Origin: Caballeronia zhejiangensis
Lineage (GTDB): Bacteria > Pseudomonadota > Gammaproteobacteria > Burkholderiales > Burkholderiaceae
Assembly (NCBI RefSeq): GCF_000698575.1
Contig: NZ_JFHD01000017.1
Location: 91,019-155,018, forward strand
Length of the DNA stretch: 64,000 bases
Reading direction: 5' to 3'
The stretch's first letter is position 1, and the number at the start of each line of letters is the position of its first letter. Under the pieces are notes generated by a model. The model did not search any database, was not told where the DNA came from, and saw nothing but the letters and a program-made list of their open reading frames with translations. Shown here piece by piece: positions 34,700 to 44,338 of this stretch. Made by a program: the position numbers and the translations under genes.

Positions 34700-36022
34700 T
34701 CACTTCGCCGCTTCGCTGTCCTCTTCAAGCAGCGCGCTCAGCACGCTCACGGTACGCTCCGTCGCGCCGCGATGCCGCGCCGCGAACGCCGAAGCCGCCG
34801 CGCTCATCGCGAGACGCCGCGCCTTGTCGCCGAAGATCTCGCGCAGACCGCGCGCGAGTTCCTGCGGATCCTGCACGCGCAACGCCGCGCCCGCCGCGAT
34901 CGCATCGTTCGTCGCCTGCGTGAAGTTGAACGTGTGCGGGCCGATCAGCACCGGCACACCTGCCGCGCATGCTTCGATCAGATTCTGCCCGCCGAGCGGC
35001 AACAGACTTCCGCCGATGAACGCCAGATCCGCGGCCGCATAATACGCGCCGAGCTCGCCCATCGAATCGCCGAGCAAGACCTGCACGCTCGCCGGCAACG
35101 GCTCGGGCACGTCCGCGCCCGAGCCCGCCGCGACGGGCTTCGGCGCCCACACCGACCGGCGCGCGCTCGTCAGCCCGAGACTCGCGATCAGCGCGGACAC
35201 TTCGTCGAAACGCTGCGGATGACGCGGCACGAGAATCAGCAACGCATCGGGCACGTTGAGGGCCGAGAATGCGCGCAGCACGAGCGTTTCCTCGCCCTCG
35301 CGCGTGCTCGCCGCGACCCACACGGGCCGCTCGCCGATCGCCGCGCGCCACGCGTGACCGCGCGCGATCAGTTCGGGCGGCGCGGTCATGTCGAACTTCA
35401 GATTGCCGAGCACGGCGACATTGCGCGCGCCGAGCGCGGTGAGCCGCTCGGCATCGGACGGCGTCTGCGCGAGCACACGCGAAAAGCCGCCAAACACCTC
35501 GCGCACCGCGCGCCCGAACTTCGCCGCGCGCCGGTACGAACGTTCCGACATGCGCGCGTTCGTCAAGACGAGCGGCACGTCGGCGCGTTTGCATTCGTCG
35601 ATGAGCGTCGGCCAGACTTCCGTTTCCATCACGATGCCGAGCGACGGCCGCCACGCGCGCAGAAAGCGCCGCACGAGAATGGGCAGATCGTAGGGAAGAT
35701 AGCTGCGCAACACGCGGTCGCCGAAAAGCTCGACGCCGGTGGCGCGGCCGCTCGGCGTCATGTGCGTGAGCAGCACGCGCGCTTCGGGATGCGCTTTCAT
35801 CAGCGCGTCGATGAGCGGCTGCGCCGCGCGCGTCTCGCCCACGGACACCGCGTGCACCCAGATGAGCGGCGCGAGATCGTCGGCGCGGCGCGGCGCGATG
35901 TGGCCGAAACGCTCGCCGATATGCTCGCGATAACCGCGCTCCTTTCGCGAACGGATGTAGAGCCGCAGCACCGCGAGCGGCGCGACGAGCCACCAGAGCG
36001 CGCGATAGACGAGCCGGAGCAC
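34700..36022 (-). CDS. waaA: 3-deoxy-D-manno-octulosonic acid (Kdo) transferase
   Basis: 440 aa from the GTG at 36022 (VLRLVYRALWWLVAPLAV), which starts directly at the membrane-anchor helix as in other WaaA proteins. An ATG-type start is not available nearby. Family motifs include LIWVHAVSVGETRAAQPLI, IVMETEVWPTLIDECK and the C-terminal SLLPLGGQNLIEACAAGVPV. It transfers Kdo from CMP-Kdo to lipid IVA. It follows kdoO by 44 bp on the same strand. The start codon choice is the main uncertainty. Confidence 0.93.
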   Translation of the reverse strand: MLRLVYRALWWLVAPLAVLRLYIRSRKERGYREHIGERFGHIAPRRADDLAPLIWVHAVSVGETRAAQPLIDALMKAHPEARVLLTHMTPSGRATGVELFGDRVLRSYLPYDLPILVRRFLRAWRPSLGIVMETEVWPTLIDECKRADVPLVLTNARMSERSYRRAAKFGRAVREVFGGFSRVLAQTPSDAERLTALGARNVAVLGNLKFDMTAPPELIARGHAWRAAIGERPVWVAASTREGEETLVLRAFSALNVPDALLILVPRHPQRFDEVSALIASLGLTSARRSVWAPKPVAAGSGADVPEPLPASVQVLLGDSMGELGAYYAAADLAFIGGSLLPLGGQNLIEACAAGVPVLIGPHTFNFTQATNDAIAAGAALRVQDPQELARGLREIFGDKARRLAMSAAASAFAARHRGATERTVSVLSALLEEDSEAAK

Positions 36023-36066
36023 GGAAGCCGATGCGCCCGGCGTAGCGGCGGACGAGGCGGCGCCGC

Positions 36067-36951
36067 TCAAACGAGCGCCCGGCCCTTCAGGCGTTCGAGA
36101 ATGCCGAGCGGCGCGTGATCGGGGCGCGCCATCGCCTTGACGGGCAGGAAGAAGGTCTGCTCCATCATGAACTGGCCGGACATCACCGCATGCGAGGTGT
36201 GATCGGAGAAGCAGACCCACACCGAGCCGGGCGGAAACGGCATCGTCTCCTGCGGCGAATTTTTCTGATAGTCGAGATCGGCTTTCATCGCATCATGCAG
36301 ATGCAGCATCAGATGGTCGTACTCGCTGCGCGGCGACTTCGTGATGTGCAGCAGATTCATCAGCCACGCCGAGCCGGGCGCCTGCGCCTTGATGCCGGGC
36401 AGGAAACGCTTCGCCATGTCCTCGAACGGCTCGCCGACGCGCCACACGCGCGGCGCGCCTTTCGGATTGATGTTCGTGAACACGCGCAAGATGCGCTCGC
36501 CGTGCGTTGGCCGCGACGGGAAGGCATCGACGTGAAGACGGGCATCGTCCTTTCGCCAGGATGTTTCGCGCGTCTCGACCTGACGCAGCCTGAGGCTCGT
36601 GGGCGCGACGCGCAGCTTTCCGTCGTATTCGAGAAAGAGCCCGTCGACGAGCGAACGCGCATGATCCTGATAGCGCTTGATGAGCGAGCGCACCGCCGAC
36701 TGCATCACGCTGTCGCCGAGCACGCCGTTTAACGCGCCGCCGTTGGGCGCGAGGCTGATGTTCTTGCGCTTCGGATCCGCGATGCCCGGATCGAGCAGCG
36801 AAAGCTCGCCGCCTTCGATCGGAAAGCGCAGGTTGGGGAAATACAGCACTTTGCCGTTTTCGACGCCGGCGAGCAGCGTCTCGCGCGGCACGGACAGGTT
36901 CTTGCCTTGCCAATCGCCCGAGGCGACTTCGATGATTTGAGATTCCGTCAT
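36067..36951 (-). CDS. kdoO: Kdo 3-hydroxylase (Fe(II)/2-oxoglutarate-type dioxygenase)
   Basis: 294 aa. The protein resembles the KdoO enzymes described in Burkholderia ambifaria and Yersinia pestis, which hydroxylate the outer Kdo of lipid A-Kdo2 to give Ko. The iron facial triad fits HxD...H: His140-Val-Asp142 (RLHVDAFPSRPTHGER) and a distal His at 251 or 254 (FSDHTSHAVMSGQ). Arg154 and nearby basic residues may bind 2-oxoglutarate. It lies between waaA and waaC, on the same strand, which supports the LPS inner-core role. Start is ATG (MTESQIIEVA). Confidence 0.9.
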   Translation of the reverse strand: MTESQIIEVASGDWQGKNLSVPRETLLAGVENGKVLYFPNLRFPIEGGELSLLDPGIADPKRKNISLAPNGGALNGVLGDSVMQSAVRSLIKRYQDHARSLVDGLFLEYDGKLRVAPTSLRLRQVETRETSWRKDDARLHVDAFPSRPTHGERILRVFTNINPKGAPRVWRVGEPFEDMAKRFLPGIKAQAPGSAWLMNLLHITKSPRSEYDHLMLHLHDAMKADLDYQKNSPQETMPFPPGSVWVCFSDHTSHAVMSGQFMMEQTFFLPVKAMARPDHAPLGILERLKGRALV

Positions 36952-36998
36952 GTGTCTACGACCTTGAGTTGCCCGCACACAGCGCAGCGCGGTGAAAA

Positions 36999-37994
36999 CT
37001 ACAGCAGGCCGAAGCCCGCGAGCGCGGTCTTCACTTCGGAAAGCGTCGGATGCCGGCTCGCGTCGCCGAGATTGACGACGTTCGGCGACCAATAGCCGCC
37101 GGTGCGCCATGCGGTCGAGAAATTGTACAACTCGACGGTCGGGCGCTTCAGCGCCGCGGCAATATGCACCAAACCGGTATCGACGCCGACGGTCGCCGCG
37201 GCACCGTCGATCAGCCCGACGACCGCGGGCAGCGACATCTTCGGCGGCACGATCGCGGCCGCGCCGAATTCCTTCGCGAGCTTTTCGCTCGTTGCGCGTT
37301 CGGCCTCGCTGCCCCACGGCAGCACGATCGACGCACCGCGCGTCACGAGCGCTTGGCCCAGTTCGATCCACGCGGCTTCGGGCCATTGCTTGTCGGCGCG
37401 CGAGGTGGCGTGCACGAACACGACGTAAGGCACGGGAAGATTCAGCCCGAGCGCGGAGACGGCGAGCGTCGCGCGTCGCGTGTCGAGGCCGAAGTCGATG
37501 TCGTCGGTCGTTTGCGGCTTCGGCAGGTCGAGCGCCGCCGCCACGAGTTGCCGCGTGCGCTCGACGACGTGCGTGCGCGGTTCGATCGGCACGCGCCGGT
37601 CGTAGAAAAAGCGCACCGGCCATTCGTAGCCCGCGCCGTCGGTGCGATTGCCGAGGCCGACGAGCGGCCCGCGCGCCCAGCTCGCGACCCACGCGGTCTT
37701 GATGAGACCCTGGCAGTCGATGACGAGATCGTATTTTTCGGCGGCGAGTTCGCGCTTGAACTTGCCGATTTCGCGCCAGTTCGCCGGCGACGTGAACGCC
37801 TTGCGCCAGCGCCTGAGCGAAAACGGAATCGCGCGGCGCACGCCGTGTACGAGTTCGACGAGACTCGCGAAACTTTCCTCGACGAGCCAGTCGATTTGCG
37901 CATCGGGATAGCGGCGGCGGATGTCGGCGATGGCCGGCATGTTGTGGACGACGTCGCCAAGCGACGACACGCGGACGATCAGGATCTTTTGCAC
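36999..37994 (-). CDS. waaC: ADP-heptose:LPS heptosyltransferase I
   Basis: 331 aa, family GT9. ILIVRVSSLGDVVHNMPA at the N-terminus and VGVDTGLVHIAAALKRPTV near residue 270 are characteristic of WaaC. It adds the first heptose to Kdo on the inner face of the inner membrane. It is upstream of kdoO (47-bp gap) and waaA on the same strand, so the three probably form an LPS inner-core operon. Confidence 0.95.
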   Translation of the reverse strand: MQKILIVRVSSLGDVVHNMPAIADIRRRYPDAQIDWLVEESFASLVELVHGVRRAIPFSLRRWRKAFTSPANWREIGKFKRELAAEKYDLVIDCQGLIKTAWVASWARGPLVGLGNRTDGAGYEWPVRFFYDRRVPIEPRTHVVERTRQLVAAALDLPKPQTTDDIDFGLDTRRATLAVSALGLNLPVPYVVFVHATSRADKQWPEAAWIELGQALVTRGASIVLPWGSEAERATSEKLAKEFGAAAIVPPKMSLPAVVGLIDGAAATVGVDTGLVHIAAALKRPTVELYNFSTAWRTGGYWSPNVVNLGDASRHPTLSEVKTALAGFGLL

Positions 37995-38075
37995 GCTGAG
38001 ATGGAGAAGCGCGGACGGCGCGGCGCGGTGAGCAGGAAAACGGGGATTTTAGCGCGGCGCGTTCATCGGATAAGC

Positions 38076-38111
38076 AAAAAAAGCGGCGCAATCGATTCGA
38101 TTGCGCCGCTT
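38076..38111 (-). terminator. Terminator after the phosphomannomutase gene
   Basis: A near-perfect 15-bp stem (AAGCGGCGCAATCGA and its complement) is followed by seven T on the minus strand. Confidence 0.88.
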
Positions 38112-38142
38112 TTCACCGGGCATCGAGTGACGCCCGCAATAC

Positions 38143-39543
38143 TTAAAACGGCAACTGCGCGTCCGGCTTCTCCGCCAGAATCACCCGACGAAAATCTTCC
38201 TGAATGCGCTTCAGCGCCGCGTCGTTGTCCGCTTCGAAACGCATCACGACGACCGGCGTCGTATTCGACGAACGCGCCAGCCCGAACCCATCCGGGTACT
38301 CGACACGCAGACCGTCGATCGTCAGCACGTCGTCCGCGCCAGTGAACTTCGCCGATTTCTGCAGACGCGCGATCAGCTCGAAATTCTCGCCCTCCTGCAA
38401 CTTCAATTGCAGTTCAGGCGTGGAAAGCGAATTCGGCAGATCGTTGAGCAGCTTGCTCGGATCGGCCACGCGCGACAGGATTTCGAGCATACGCGCGCCG
38501 GTGTACAAACCGTCGTCGAAGCCGTACCAGCGATCCTTGAAGAACACGTGACCGCTCATTTCGCCCGCGAGCGGCGCGCCCGTTTCACGCAGCTTCGCCT
38601 TCACAAGCGAATGGCCGGTCTTCCACATGACCGGCTCGCCGCCCTGCTCGCGCACCCACTTCGCGAGATTGCGCGTGCACTTCACGTCGTAAATGATCTG
38701 GCCGCCCTTGTTGCGCGACAGCACTTCCTGCGCGAACAGCATCAACTGGCGATCCGGATAGATGACCTGCCCGTCCTTCGTGACGACGCCGAGACGGTCG
38801 CCATCGCCATCGAACGCAAAGCCGACTTCCGCGTCCGTTTCCTTGAGCGCCTTGATGACGTCCTGCAGATTCTCCGGATGCGCCGGATCCGGATGATGAT
38901 TCGGGAAGTTGCCGTCGATCTCCGTGAAGAGTTCGACCAGCTCGCAGCCGAGCGCCTTGAAAAGACGCGGCGCGAGACCGCCCGCGACGCCGTTGCCCGT
39001 ATCGACGACGATCTTCATCGCGCGCACCGGCTTCACGTCCGACACGATGCGGTCGAGATACATCTGCGACACGTCGAATTCGGTGTACGTGCCTTCGCCC
39101 GTCGTGAAGTCGTTATCGACGATGCGCTTGTACAAGCCTTGGATCTGATCGCCGTAGATGGCCGCGCCGCGCAGCACCATCTTGAAGCCGTTGTAGTCCG
39201 GCGGATTGTGGCTGCCCGTCACGACGATGCACGAATCGACGCGACGCTCGCCCGAAGGCAACGGCAGCGGCACGCTCGCCGCGAAGTAGCCGACCGGAGT
39301 CGGCACCATGCCGATATCGACGACATCGACGCCCGCCGCGCGCAGGCCATCCGAGAGTGCGCCGACGAGTTCGGGACCGGAGAGACGACCGTCGCGCGCG
39401 ACCACGACCGAATCGCCGCCCTGCTTTTTGATCTCGCTGCCGAACGACTGGCCTATGCTCCTAGCGACGTCCTTGTCGACCGTCTTGCCGACGATCCCGC
39501 GAATGTCGTAGGCCTTGAAAATGGATTGGGAAACTTGGCTCAT
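38143..39543 (-). CDS. Phosphomannomutase/phosphoglucomutase (AlgC/ManB type)
   Basis: 466 aa, alpha-D-phosphohexomutase family. The phosphoserine loop is VVTGSHNPPDYNG, the metal loop DGDGDRLGVV and the sugar-binding loop GEMSGHVFF. It interconverts the 6- and 1-phosphates of mannose and glucose, feeding GDP-mannose (with ManC, 54-55.6 kb) and UDP-glucose synthesis. The start has an excellent upstream AGGAGG. It is divergent from the flippase gene. Confidence 0.94.
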   Translation of the reverse strand: MSQVSQSIFKAYDIRGIVGKTVDKDVARSIGQSFGSEIKKQGGDSVVVARDGRLSGPELVGALSDGLRAAGVDVVDIGMVPTPVGYFAASVPLPLPSGERRVDSCIVVTGSHNPPDYNGFKMVLRGAAIYGDQIQGLYKRIVDNDFTTGEGTYTEFDVSQMYLDRIVSDVKPVRAMKIVVDTGNGVAGGLAPRLFKALGCELVELFTEIDGNFPNHHPDPAHPENLQDVIKALKETDAEVGFAFDGDGDRLGVVTKDGQVIYPDRQLMLFAQEVLSRNKGGQIIYDVKCTRNLAKWVREQGGEPVMWKTGHSLVKAKLRETGAPLAGEMSGHVFFKDRWYGFDDGLYTGARMLEILSRVADPSKLLNDLPNSLSTPELQLKLQEGENFELIARLQKSAKFTGADDVLTIDGLRVEYPDGFGLARSSNTTPVVVMRFEADNDAALKRIQEDFRRVILAEKPDAQLPF

Positions 39544-39995
39544 GAGATGGCTACCTCCTCTCTATTAATTGATGGTTTCTCGGCGATGCAGCCATGAGGG
39601 CATGCAGGTCGTGACGGTTGGCGCGCCGCTGCAATGCACAGCGCGCGCGAACGACTGCCAGATGACGTATCGAATTCTGCCTATGCGTCTGGTAAACCAA
39701 TACGAAAGAAACAATTCGAAGCAAATGGATGCAAAACCGGCGCAGCGGGCGGCCCACGGATCGCACTTATAATCGCTGTCTTTCGGCGCTCTGGTGGTTG
39801 CGCTCGCTCTGACGAAGCCGGTTGGAGCGTGCGCGTTCATTCTAATCCAATGCTCAAACGCCCTTTCGCCTCGATGCCTTCGAATGAGGCGCGTCTGCGT
39901 GCAAACACACAAAACTTGACCGATCGCTCGTTTGCGCGAGGCGGTCAGGCTTGGGTAGCACGCGCCGTGCCCGATTACGCCGAGCGCTTCACCGC
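39544..39995. other. Divergent intergenic region between phosphomannomutase and flippase genes
   Basis: 452 bp without a credible gene. It should hold promoters for both directions; the stretch around 39640-39780 is AT-richer than its surroundings. I see no strong sigma-54 site or JUMPstart/ops element. Confidence 0.6.
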
Positions 39996-41258
39996 ATGAA
40001 GGCGCTCACGCGCTCCGGCAATCCGGACGTCGCCCGCGCGCTCGCCAACATCGTCTGGCTCGGGCTGGAGCGGCTCACGCAGATCGCGGTCGCCATCGTC
40101 ATCTCCGGTTTGCTCGCGCGCTACCTCGGCCCGGACGACTTCGGCAAATGGCAATACGCGAACACGCTGCTGCTCGTCATCGCGCCGATCACCTGGGTGT
40201 GCGGCGCGGAGATTCTCGTGCCGACGATCGTCAACCGCAAGCCCGCCGATACCGGCGCCGTACTCGGCAGCGCGTTCGTGCTGCGCATGGGCGTGTCGGT
40301 CGTCGCACTCTGCGTAACGTGGATCTGGATCGCCGCCGGCGGCACGGACCCGATGGTCGGGCTGATGCTCGCCGGACTCGCCGTCACGATGCTCTTTCGC
40401 GAGCCGTTCATCGGCGTCGTCAATTCGTGGCTGCAAAGCCTCACCTACAGCAAGCCGCAGCTCATCGCGAGCATGGCGGCGGCCATCGTCAAGGCGGCGC
40501 TCGTCTTCGCGCTCGTGCGCATCGCGGCCGCGCCGTCGAGCTTCGGCTGGCTCTGGGCGCTCGAAGCCGCGGCGATCAGCGCCGCGCTCGTCGCGTACTA
40601 CGTGCGCCGTCACGGCGGCACGCTCGGCTGGCGTTTCGACCGCGCACTGTTCAGACATTTCGCGAGCGCGGGCACGGTGTTCTGGCTCGGGCTCATCTGC
40701 ATGTATCTGTTCCTGAAGCTCGACCGGCTGATGCTCGCGCATCGCGTGTCGTTCGCGGAACTCGGGCTTTACTCCGCCGCGCAGCAGTTGAACGAGAACT
40801 GGATCGCGCTCGCGCTGATGCTCTCGCAGACCATCGCGCCGGCGTTCGTGTATCGCGTGCAGGAAACCGCGCGCCTGAAGCGCAATCTCGTGCGCCTCTT
40901 CGCGATGACCGCCGCGCTGATGATCGCAGGCGCGGCCGTCCTCGATGCGCTCGCGGGCTTCATCATCGCGCGCGTGTTCGGACCGAATTACGCGGGCGCG
41001 GCGGACATCTTCCGCTGGGCCGTGTGGCTTTCGGTGCCCGCGGGCATCGAAGCGATCGGCAATCTCGTCGTGCTGAAATATCAGGCGAAGTATGTGCTGC
41101 TGTCGAAATGGCTTTTCGCGCTCGCGGTCGCGTTCGCGGTGAACTGGTTCGCGATACCGCGCATGGAAGGCTACGGCGCGCTGATCGGACTCGCGGCGGG
41201 TTATGTCGCGGCGGCATCGGTGAATTTCTACTACATCCGTTTTCGGCTGCGCGCATGA
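39996..41258 (+). CDS. Polysaccharide flippase (Wzx/MATE-like, MOP superfamily)
   Basis: 420 aa with about 12 transmembrane helices. GLLARYLGPDDFGKWQYANT near residue 35 is the typical Wzx start, and FLKLDRLMLAHRVSFAELGLY near residue 240 is also family-like. It would flip an undecaprenyl-linked repeat unit to the periplasm. It is first of a tightly packed + strand set with two glycosyltransferases, galE and a WecA-like gene. Its stop overlaps the next start (ATGA). Confidence 0.9.
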   Translation: MKALTRSGNPDVARALANIVWLGLERLTQIAVAIVISGLLARYLGPDDFGKWQYANTLLLVIAPITWVCGAEILVPTIVNRKPADTGAVLGSAFVLRMGVSVVALCVTWIWIAAGGTDPMVGLMLAGLAVTMLFREPFIGVVNSWLQSLTYSKPQLIASMAAAIVKAALVFALVRIAAAPSSFGWLWALEAAAISAALVAYYVRRHGGTLGWRFDRALFRHFASAGTVFWLGLICMYLFLKLDRLMLAHRVSFAELGLYSAAQQLNENWIALALMLSQTIAPAFVYRVQETARLKRNLVRLFAMTAALMIAGAAVLDALAGFIIARVFGPNYAGAADIFRWAVWLSVPAGIEAIGNLVVLKYQAKYVLLSKWLFALAVAFAVNWFAIPRMEGYGALIGLAAGYVAAASVNFYYIRFRLRA

Positions 41259-42061
41259 ACGAACTCCACGATGTCGCCGTGCTGATGCCCGCGTTCAACG
41301 GCCAGGCCGATGTCGAACGCACGCTCGCGTCGTTACGCGAAACGTCGATGGTGAACGTGCTCATCGTCGACGATGGCAGCACGCCGCCTATCGTCGCGCC
41401 CGTCATCGACGGCATGAACATCGACATTCTGCGCATGCCGAAAAACGGCGGCATCGAGCGCGCGCTCGAAGCGGGCATCGCGGCGCTGCACGCGCGAGGC
41501 GTCCGTTACGCGGCGCGCATCGACGCAGGCGATCTCGCGACGCCCGCTCGCCTCGCGAAGCAGCGCGCGTATATGGAGGCGCATCCGCGCGTCGCGGTGC
41601 TCGGCATGTGGACGCACGTCGTATCGACCGATGGCGCGCCGCTCTTCGATCTCACGCCGCCCGCCGATCCCGCCGCGATCCGCCGCATGATGCTCGCGCG
41701 CACATGCTTCACGCATCCGTCGCTGATGCTGCGCATCGACGCCGTGATCGAAGCGGGCAACTATCGCGCGCAGTATCGCGCCGCCGAGGATCTCGATCTG
41801 ATCCTGCGTCTGCTACAACGGCACGACGGCGCGAATCTGCCGGAGTTCGGTCTCTTCTACGAACTGAACGAAAGCGGCATCAGCGCGACCAAACGGCGTG
41901 CGCAAATCATGTCGACGCTGCGTCTGCAACTGCGCCATTTGCGCGTGACCAATCCGCTCGACTGGGCGGGCGTCGCGAAGAGCATCGCGCATCTCGTTTT
42001 GCCGTATCGCGCGTTGCGTGGATTGAAGGCGCGCTTGCTGAAGCGCGCATCCGCCGCGTGA
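41255..42061 (+). CDS. Glycosyltransferase family 2
   Basis: 268 aa, GT-A fold. VAVLMPAFNGQADVERTLASL opens the domain, VLIVDDGSTPP holds the nucleotide-binding Asp residues, and the metal-binding position is ARIDAGDLATP (D-A-G in place of D-x-D). YRAAEDLDLILRL provides the ED base motif. It adds one sugar to the repeat unit of the locus; donor and linkage unknown. Confidence 0.9.
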   Translation: MNELHDVAVLMPAFNGQADVERTLASLRETSMVNVLIVDDGSTPPIVAPVIDGMNIDILRMPKNGGIERALEAGIAALHARGVRYAARIDAGDLATPARLAKQRAYMEAHPRVAVLGMWTHVVSTDGAPLFDLTPPADPAAIRRMMLARTCFTHPSLMLRIDAVIEAGNYRAQYRAAEDLDLILRLLQRHDGANLPEFGLFYELNESGISATKRRAQIMSTLRLQLRHLRVTNPLDWAGVAKSIAHLVLPYRALRGLKARLLKRASAA

Positions 42062-42080
42062 ACCTATTCCTGACTTCCGG

Positions 42081-43220
42081 ATGACGAAAGAAAAGTCGAA
42101 GCTTCGTATCGCCCTCGTGTGCAACACGGCGTGGGCGATCTATACCTACCGGCAAGGCGTGCTGCGCATGCTGACCGCGCGCGGCGCGCAAGTCACGATC
42201 ATCGCGCCGCGCGACCGCACCTTCGAGCCGCTCACCGAAATGGGCTGCCGCTGCGTCGAGTTGCCGGTCGCATCGAAAAGCACCGATCCGCGCGATGACC
42301 TCAGGACGCTCGCCGCGCTCTTTCGCGAATATCGTGCGACGCGTCCGCATATCGTGTTTCACTATACGATCAAGCCGAACATCTACGGCTCGCTTGCCGC
42401 GATGCTCGCGCGCGTGCCGTCGATCGCGGTGACGACGGGTCTCGGCTACGTCTTCATCCAGAAGAGCCGCACGGCGCAGGTCGCGAAGCGGCTGTACCGT
42501 TTCGCGTTCCGCTTTCCGCGCGAAGTGTGGTTCCTCAATCGCGACGATCACGAAGCCTTCCTGCACGAGAATCTGCTCGCGCATCCGGATCGCGCGCGGC
42601 GTCTGCATGGCGAAGGCGTCGATCTCGACGAATTCGCGTTCGAGCCGCTGCCCGCGCGCGAGGATTTCGTGTTCATCCTGATCGGCCGTCTGTTGTGGGA
42701 TAAAGGCGTGGCGGAATATGTCGAAGCCGCACGCAGGATTCGCGCGAAGTTTCCGCACGCGCGTTTTCAGTTGCTCGGGCCGGTCGGCGTCGACAATCCG
42801 AGCGCGATCAGCCGCACCGACGTAGAAAAGTGGGAAGCGGAGCATATCGTCGAATATCTCGGCGAAGCGAACGACGTGCGGCCGCTCGTCGCCGCGGCGG
42901 ATTGCGTCGTGCTGCCTTCGTATCGCGAAGGCGTGCCGCGCACGCTGATGGAGGCATCGGCGATGGGCCGCCCGATCGTCGCCACCGACGTTCCCGGCTG
43001 CCGCGAAGTGGTCGAGGACGGCGTGAACGGCCTGCTCTGCGAGGTCAAAAGCGCCGACAGCCTGACCGAAGCGCTCGAGCGCATGCTGACGCTCTCCGCC
43101 GACGAGCGCGCCGCCATGGCGCGGCGCGGCCGCGAAAAGGTCGCGAGCGAATTCGACGAAAAAAATGTCGTCGAACGCTACAAGGGCACAATACATGCCA
43201 TTACCGGCATTTCACTTTGA
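42081..43220 (+). CDS. Glycosyltransferase family 4
   Basis: 379 aa, GT-B fold. The acceptor domain (residues 1-190) includes IVFHYTIKPNIYGSLAA; the donor domain has ILIGRLLWDKGVAEYVEAA and the E-x7-E motif in YREGVPRTLMEASAMGRPI. This arrangement resembles WbpH/WbnH- and PglA-type transferases. It follows the GT2 gene by 19 bp, and galE starts 25 bp after it. Confidence 0.9.
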   Translation: MTKEKSKLRIALVCNTAWAIYTYRQGVLRMLTARGAQVTIIAPRDRTFEPLTEMGCRCVELPVASKSTDPRDDLRTLAALFREYRATRPHIVFHYTIKPNIYGSLAAMLARVPSIAVTTGLGYVFIQKSRTAQVAKRLYRFAFRFPREVWFLNRDDHEAFLHENLLAHPDRARRLHGEGVDLDEFAFEPLPAREDFVFILIGRLLWDKGVAEYVEAARRIRAKFPHARFQLLGPVGVDNPSAISRTDVEKWEAEHIVEYLGEANDVRPLVAAADCVVLPSYREGVPRTLMEASAMGRPIVATDVPGCREVVEDGVNGLLCEVKSADSLTEALERMLTLSADERAAMARRGREKVASEFDEKNVVERYKGTIHAITGISL

Positions 43221-43245
43221 TTTCATGCAATCGGGAGAGCACAAG

Positions 43246-44280
43246 ATGAATGGCAATCAGCCGACGAAGGGCACGATTCTCGTCACCGGCGGCGCGGGCT
43301 TCATCGGTTCGCATACGTGCGTCGAACTACTCGACGCGGACTATGGCGTCGTGGTCATCGACAATCTCGTCAACAGTCGCGCGGAGTCGTTGAAGCGCGT
43401 CGAGCGCATCACGGGCAAGAGCGTCACGTTTTATGAAGCCGATGCCCGCGACGAAGCCGCGCTCAACCGCATCTTCGACGCGCACGCGATCACCGGCGCG
43501 ATCCACTTCGCAGCGTTGAAGGCCGTGGGCGAATCGGTCGCGAAGCCCATCGAGTACTACGAGAACAACATCGGCAGCCTGCTCGCGGTGCTCAAGGTCA
43601 TGAAAGCGCGCGGCGTGCGCAACTTCGTGTTCAGCTCGTCCGCGACGGTATATGGCGTGCCGAAGAGCGTGCCGATCGACGAATCGTTTCCGCTTTCCGC
43701 GACGAACCCCTACGGCCAGAGCAAGCTCATCGCCGAGCAGATCCTGCGCGATCTCGAAGTGTCCGATCCGTCGTGGCGCATCGCGACGCTGCGCTATTTC
43801 AATCCGGTCGGCGCGCACGAGAGCGGTTTGATCGGCGAAGATCCGGCGGGCATTCCGAACAACCTGATGCCGTATGTGGCGCAAGTGGCCGTCGGCAAGC
43901 TCGCGCAACTGCGCGTGTTCGGCAGCGATTACGATACGCACGACGGCACCGGCGTGCGCGATTACATCCACGTCGTGGATCTGGCGCGCGGGCATATCGC
44001 GGCCATCGATGCGCTCAAGAAGCTCGACCGCAGCTTCGTCGTGAATCTCGGCACCGGGCAAGGCTATAGCGTGCTCGATGTCGTGAAGGCGTTCGAGGCG
44101 GCGTCGGGCAAGCCGGTTCCGTATGAGCTCGTGCCGCGCCGTCCGGGCGATATCGCCGCCTGCTACGCCGATCCGGCCGCCGCGGCGGAACTGATCGGCT
44201 GGCGCGCGGAGCATGGCATCGAACGCATGTGCGCGGATCACTGGCGCTGGCAGTCGCAGAATCCGCAAGGGTTCGCTTAA
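43246..44280 (+). CDS. galE: UDP-glucose 4-epimerase
   Basis: 344 aa. Rossmann motif TGGAGFIGSH, catalytic Ser (FVFSSSATVYG) and YxxxK (NPYGQSK), plus YFNPVGAHESGLIGE, are all typical GalE. It interconverts UDP-glucose and UDP-galactose (and may act on N-acetyl forms) for glycan synthesis. CGGGAGAG precedes the ATG. It ends at a GC-rich terminator-like hairpin. Confidence 0.95.
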   Translation: MNGNQPTKGTILVTGGAGFIGSHTCVELLDADYGVVVIDNLVNSRAESLKRVERITGKSVTFYEADARDEAALNRIFDAHAITGAIHFAALKAVGESVAKPIEYYENNIGSLLAVLKVMKARGVRNFVFSSSATVYGVPKSVPIDESFPLSATNPYGQSKLIAEQILRDLEVSDPSWRIATLRYFNPVGAHESGLIGEDPAGIPNNLMPYVAQVAVGKLAQLRVFGSDYDTHDGTGVRDYIHVVDLARGHIAAIDALKKLDRSFVVNLGTGQGYSVLDVVKAFEAASGKPVPYELVPRRPGDIAACYADPAAAAELIGWRAEHGIERMCADHWRWQSQNPQGFA

Positions 44281-44322
44281 AAGCGTCGAGGCGCTGCGCT
44301 TTGCGCGCGGCGCCGCTTTTTT
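44281..44322 (+). terminator. Terminator-like hairpin after galE
   Basis: AAGCG...GGCGC-GCGC pairs imperfectly with GCGC-GGCGCC...CGCTT and is followed by six T. It lies between galE and the WecA-like gene and may be leaky. Confidence 0.55.
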
Positions 44323-44338
44323 CCATCGGTTCTATTTC

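Noticed and set aside
33806..36118. A 770-codon plus-strand open frame opposite the FkbM and waaA genes
   Set aside because: Composition is typical of an antisense shadow in GC-rich DNA, while waaA and FkbM have clear family motifs.
39544..39995. JUMPstart/ops element upstream of the glycan genes
   Set aside because: I looked for a GGCGGTAG-type ops core and found none.
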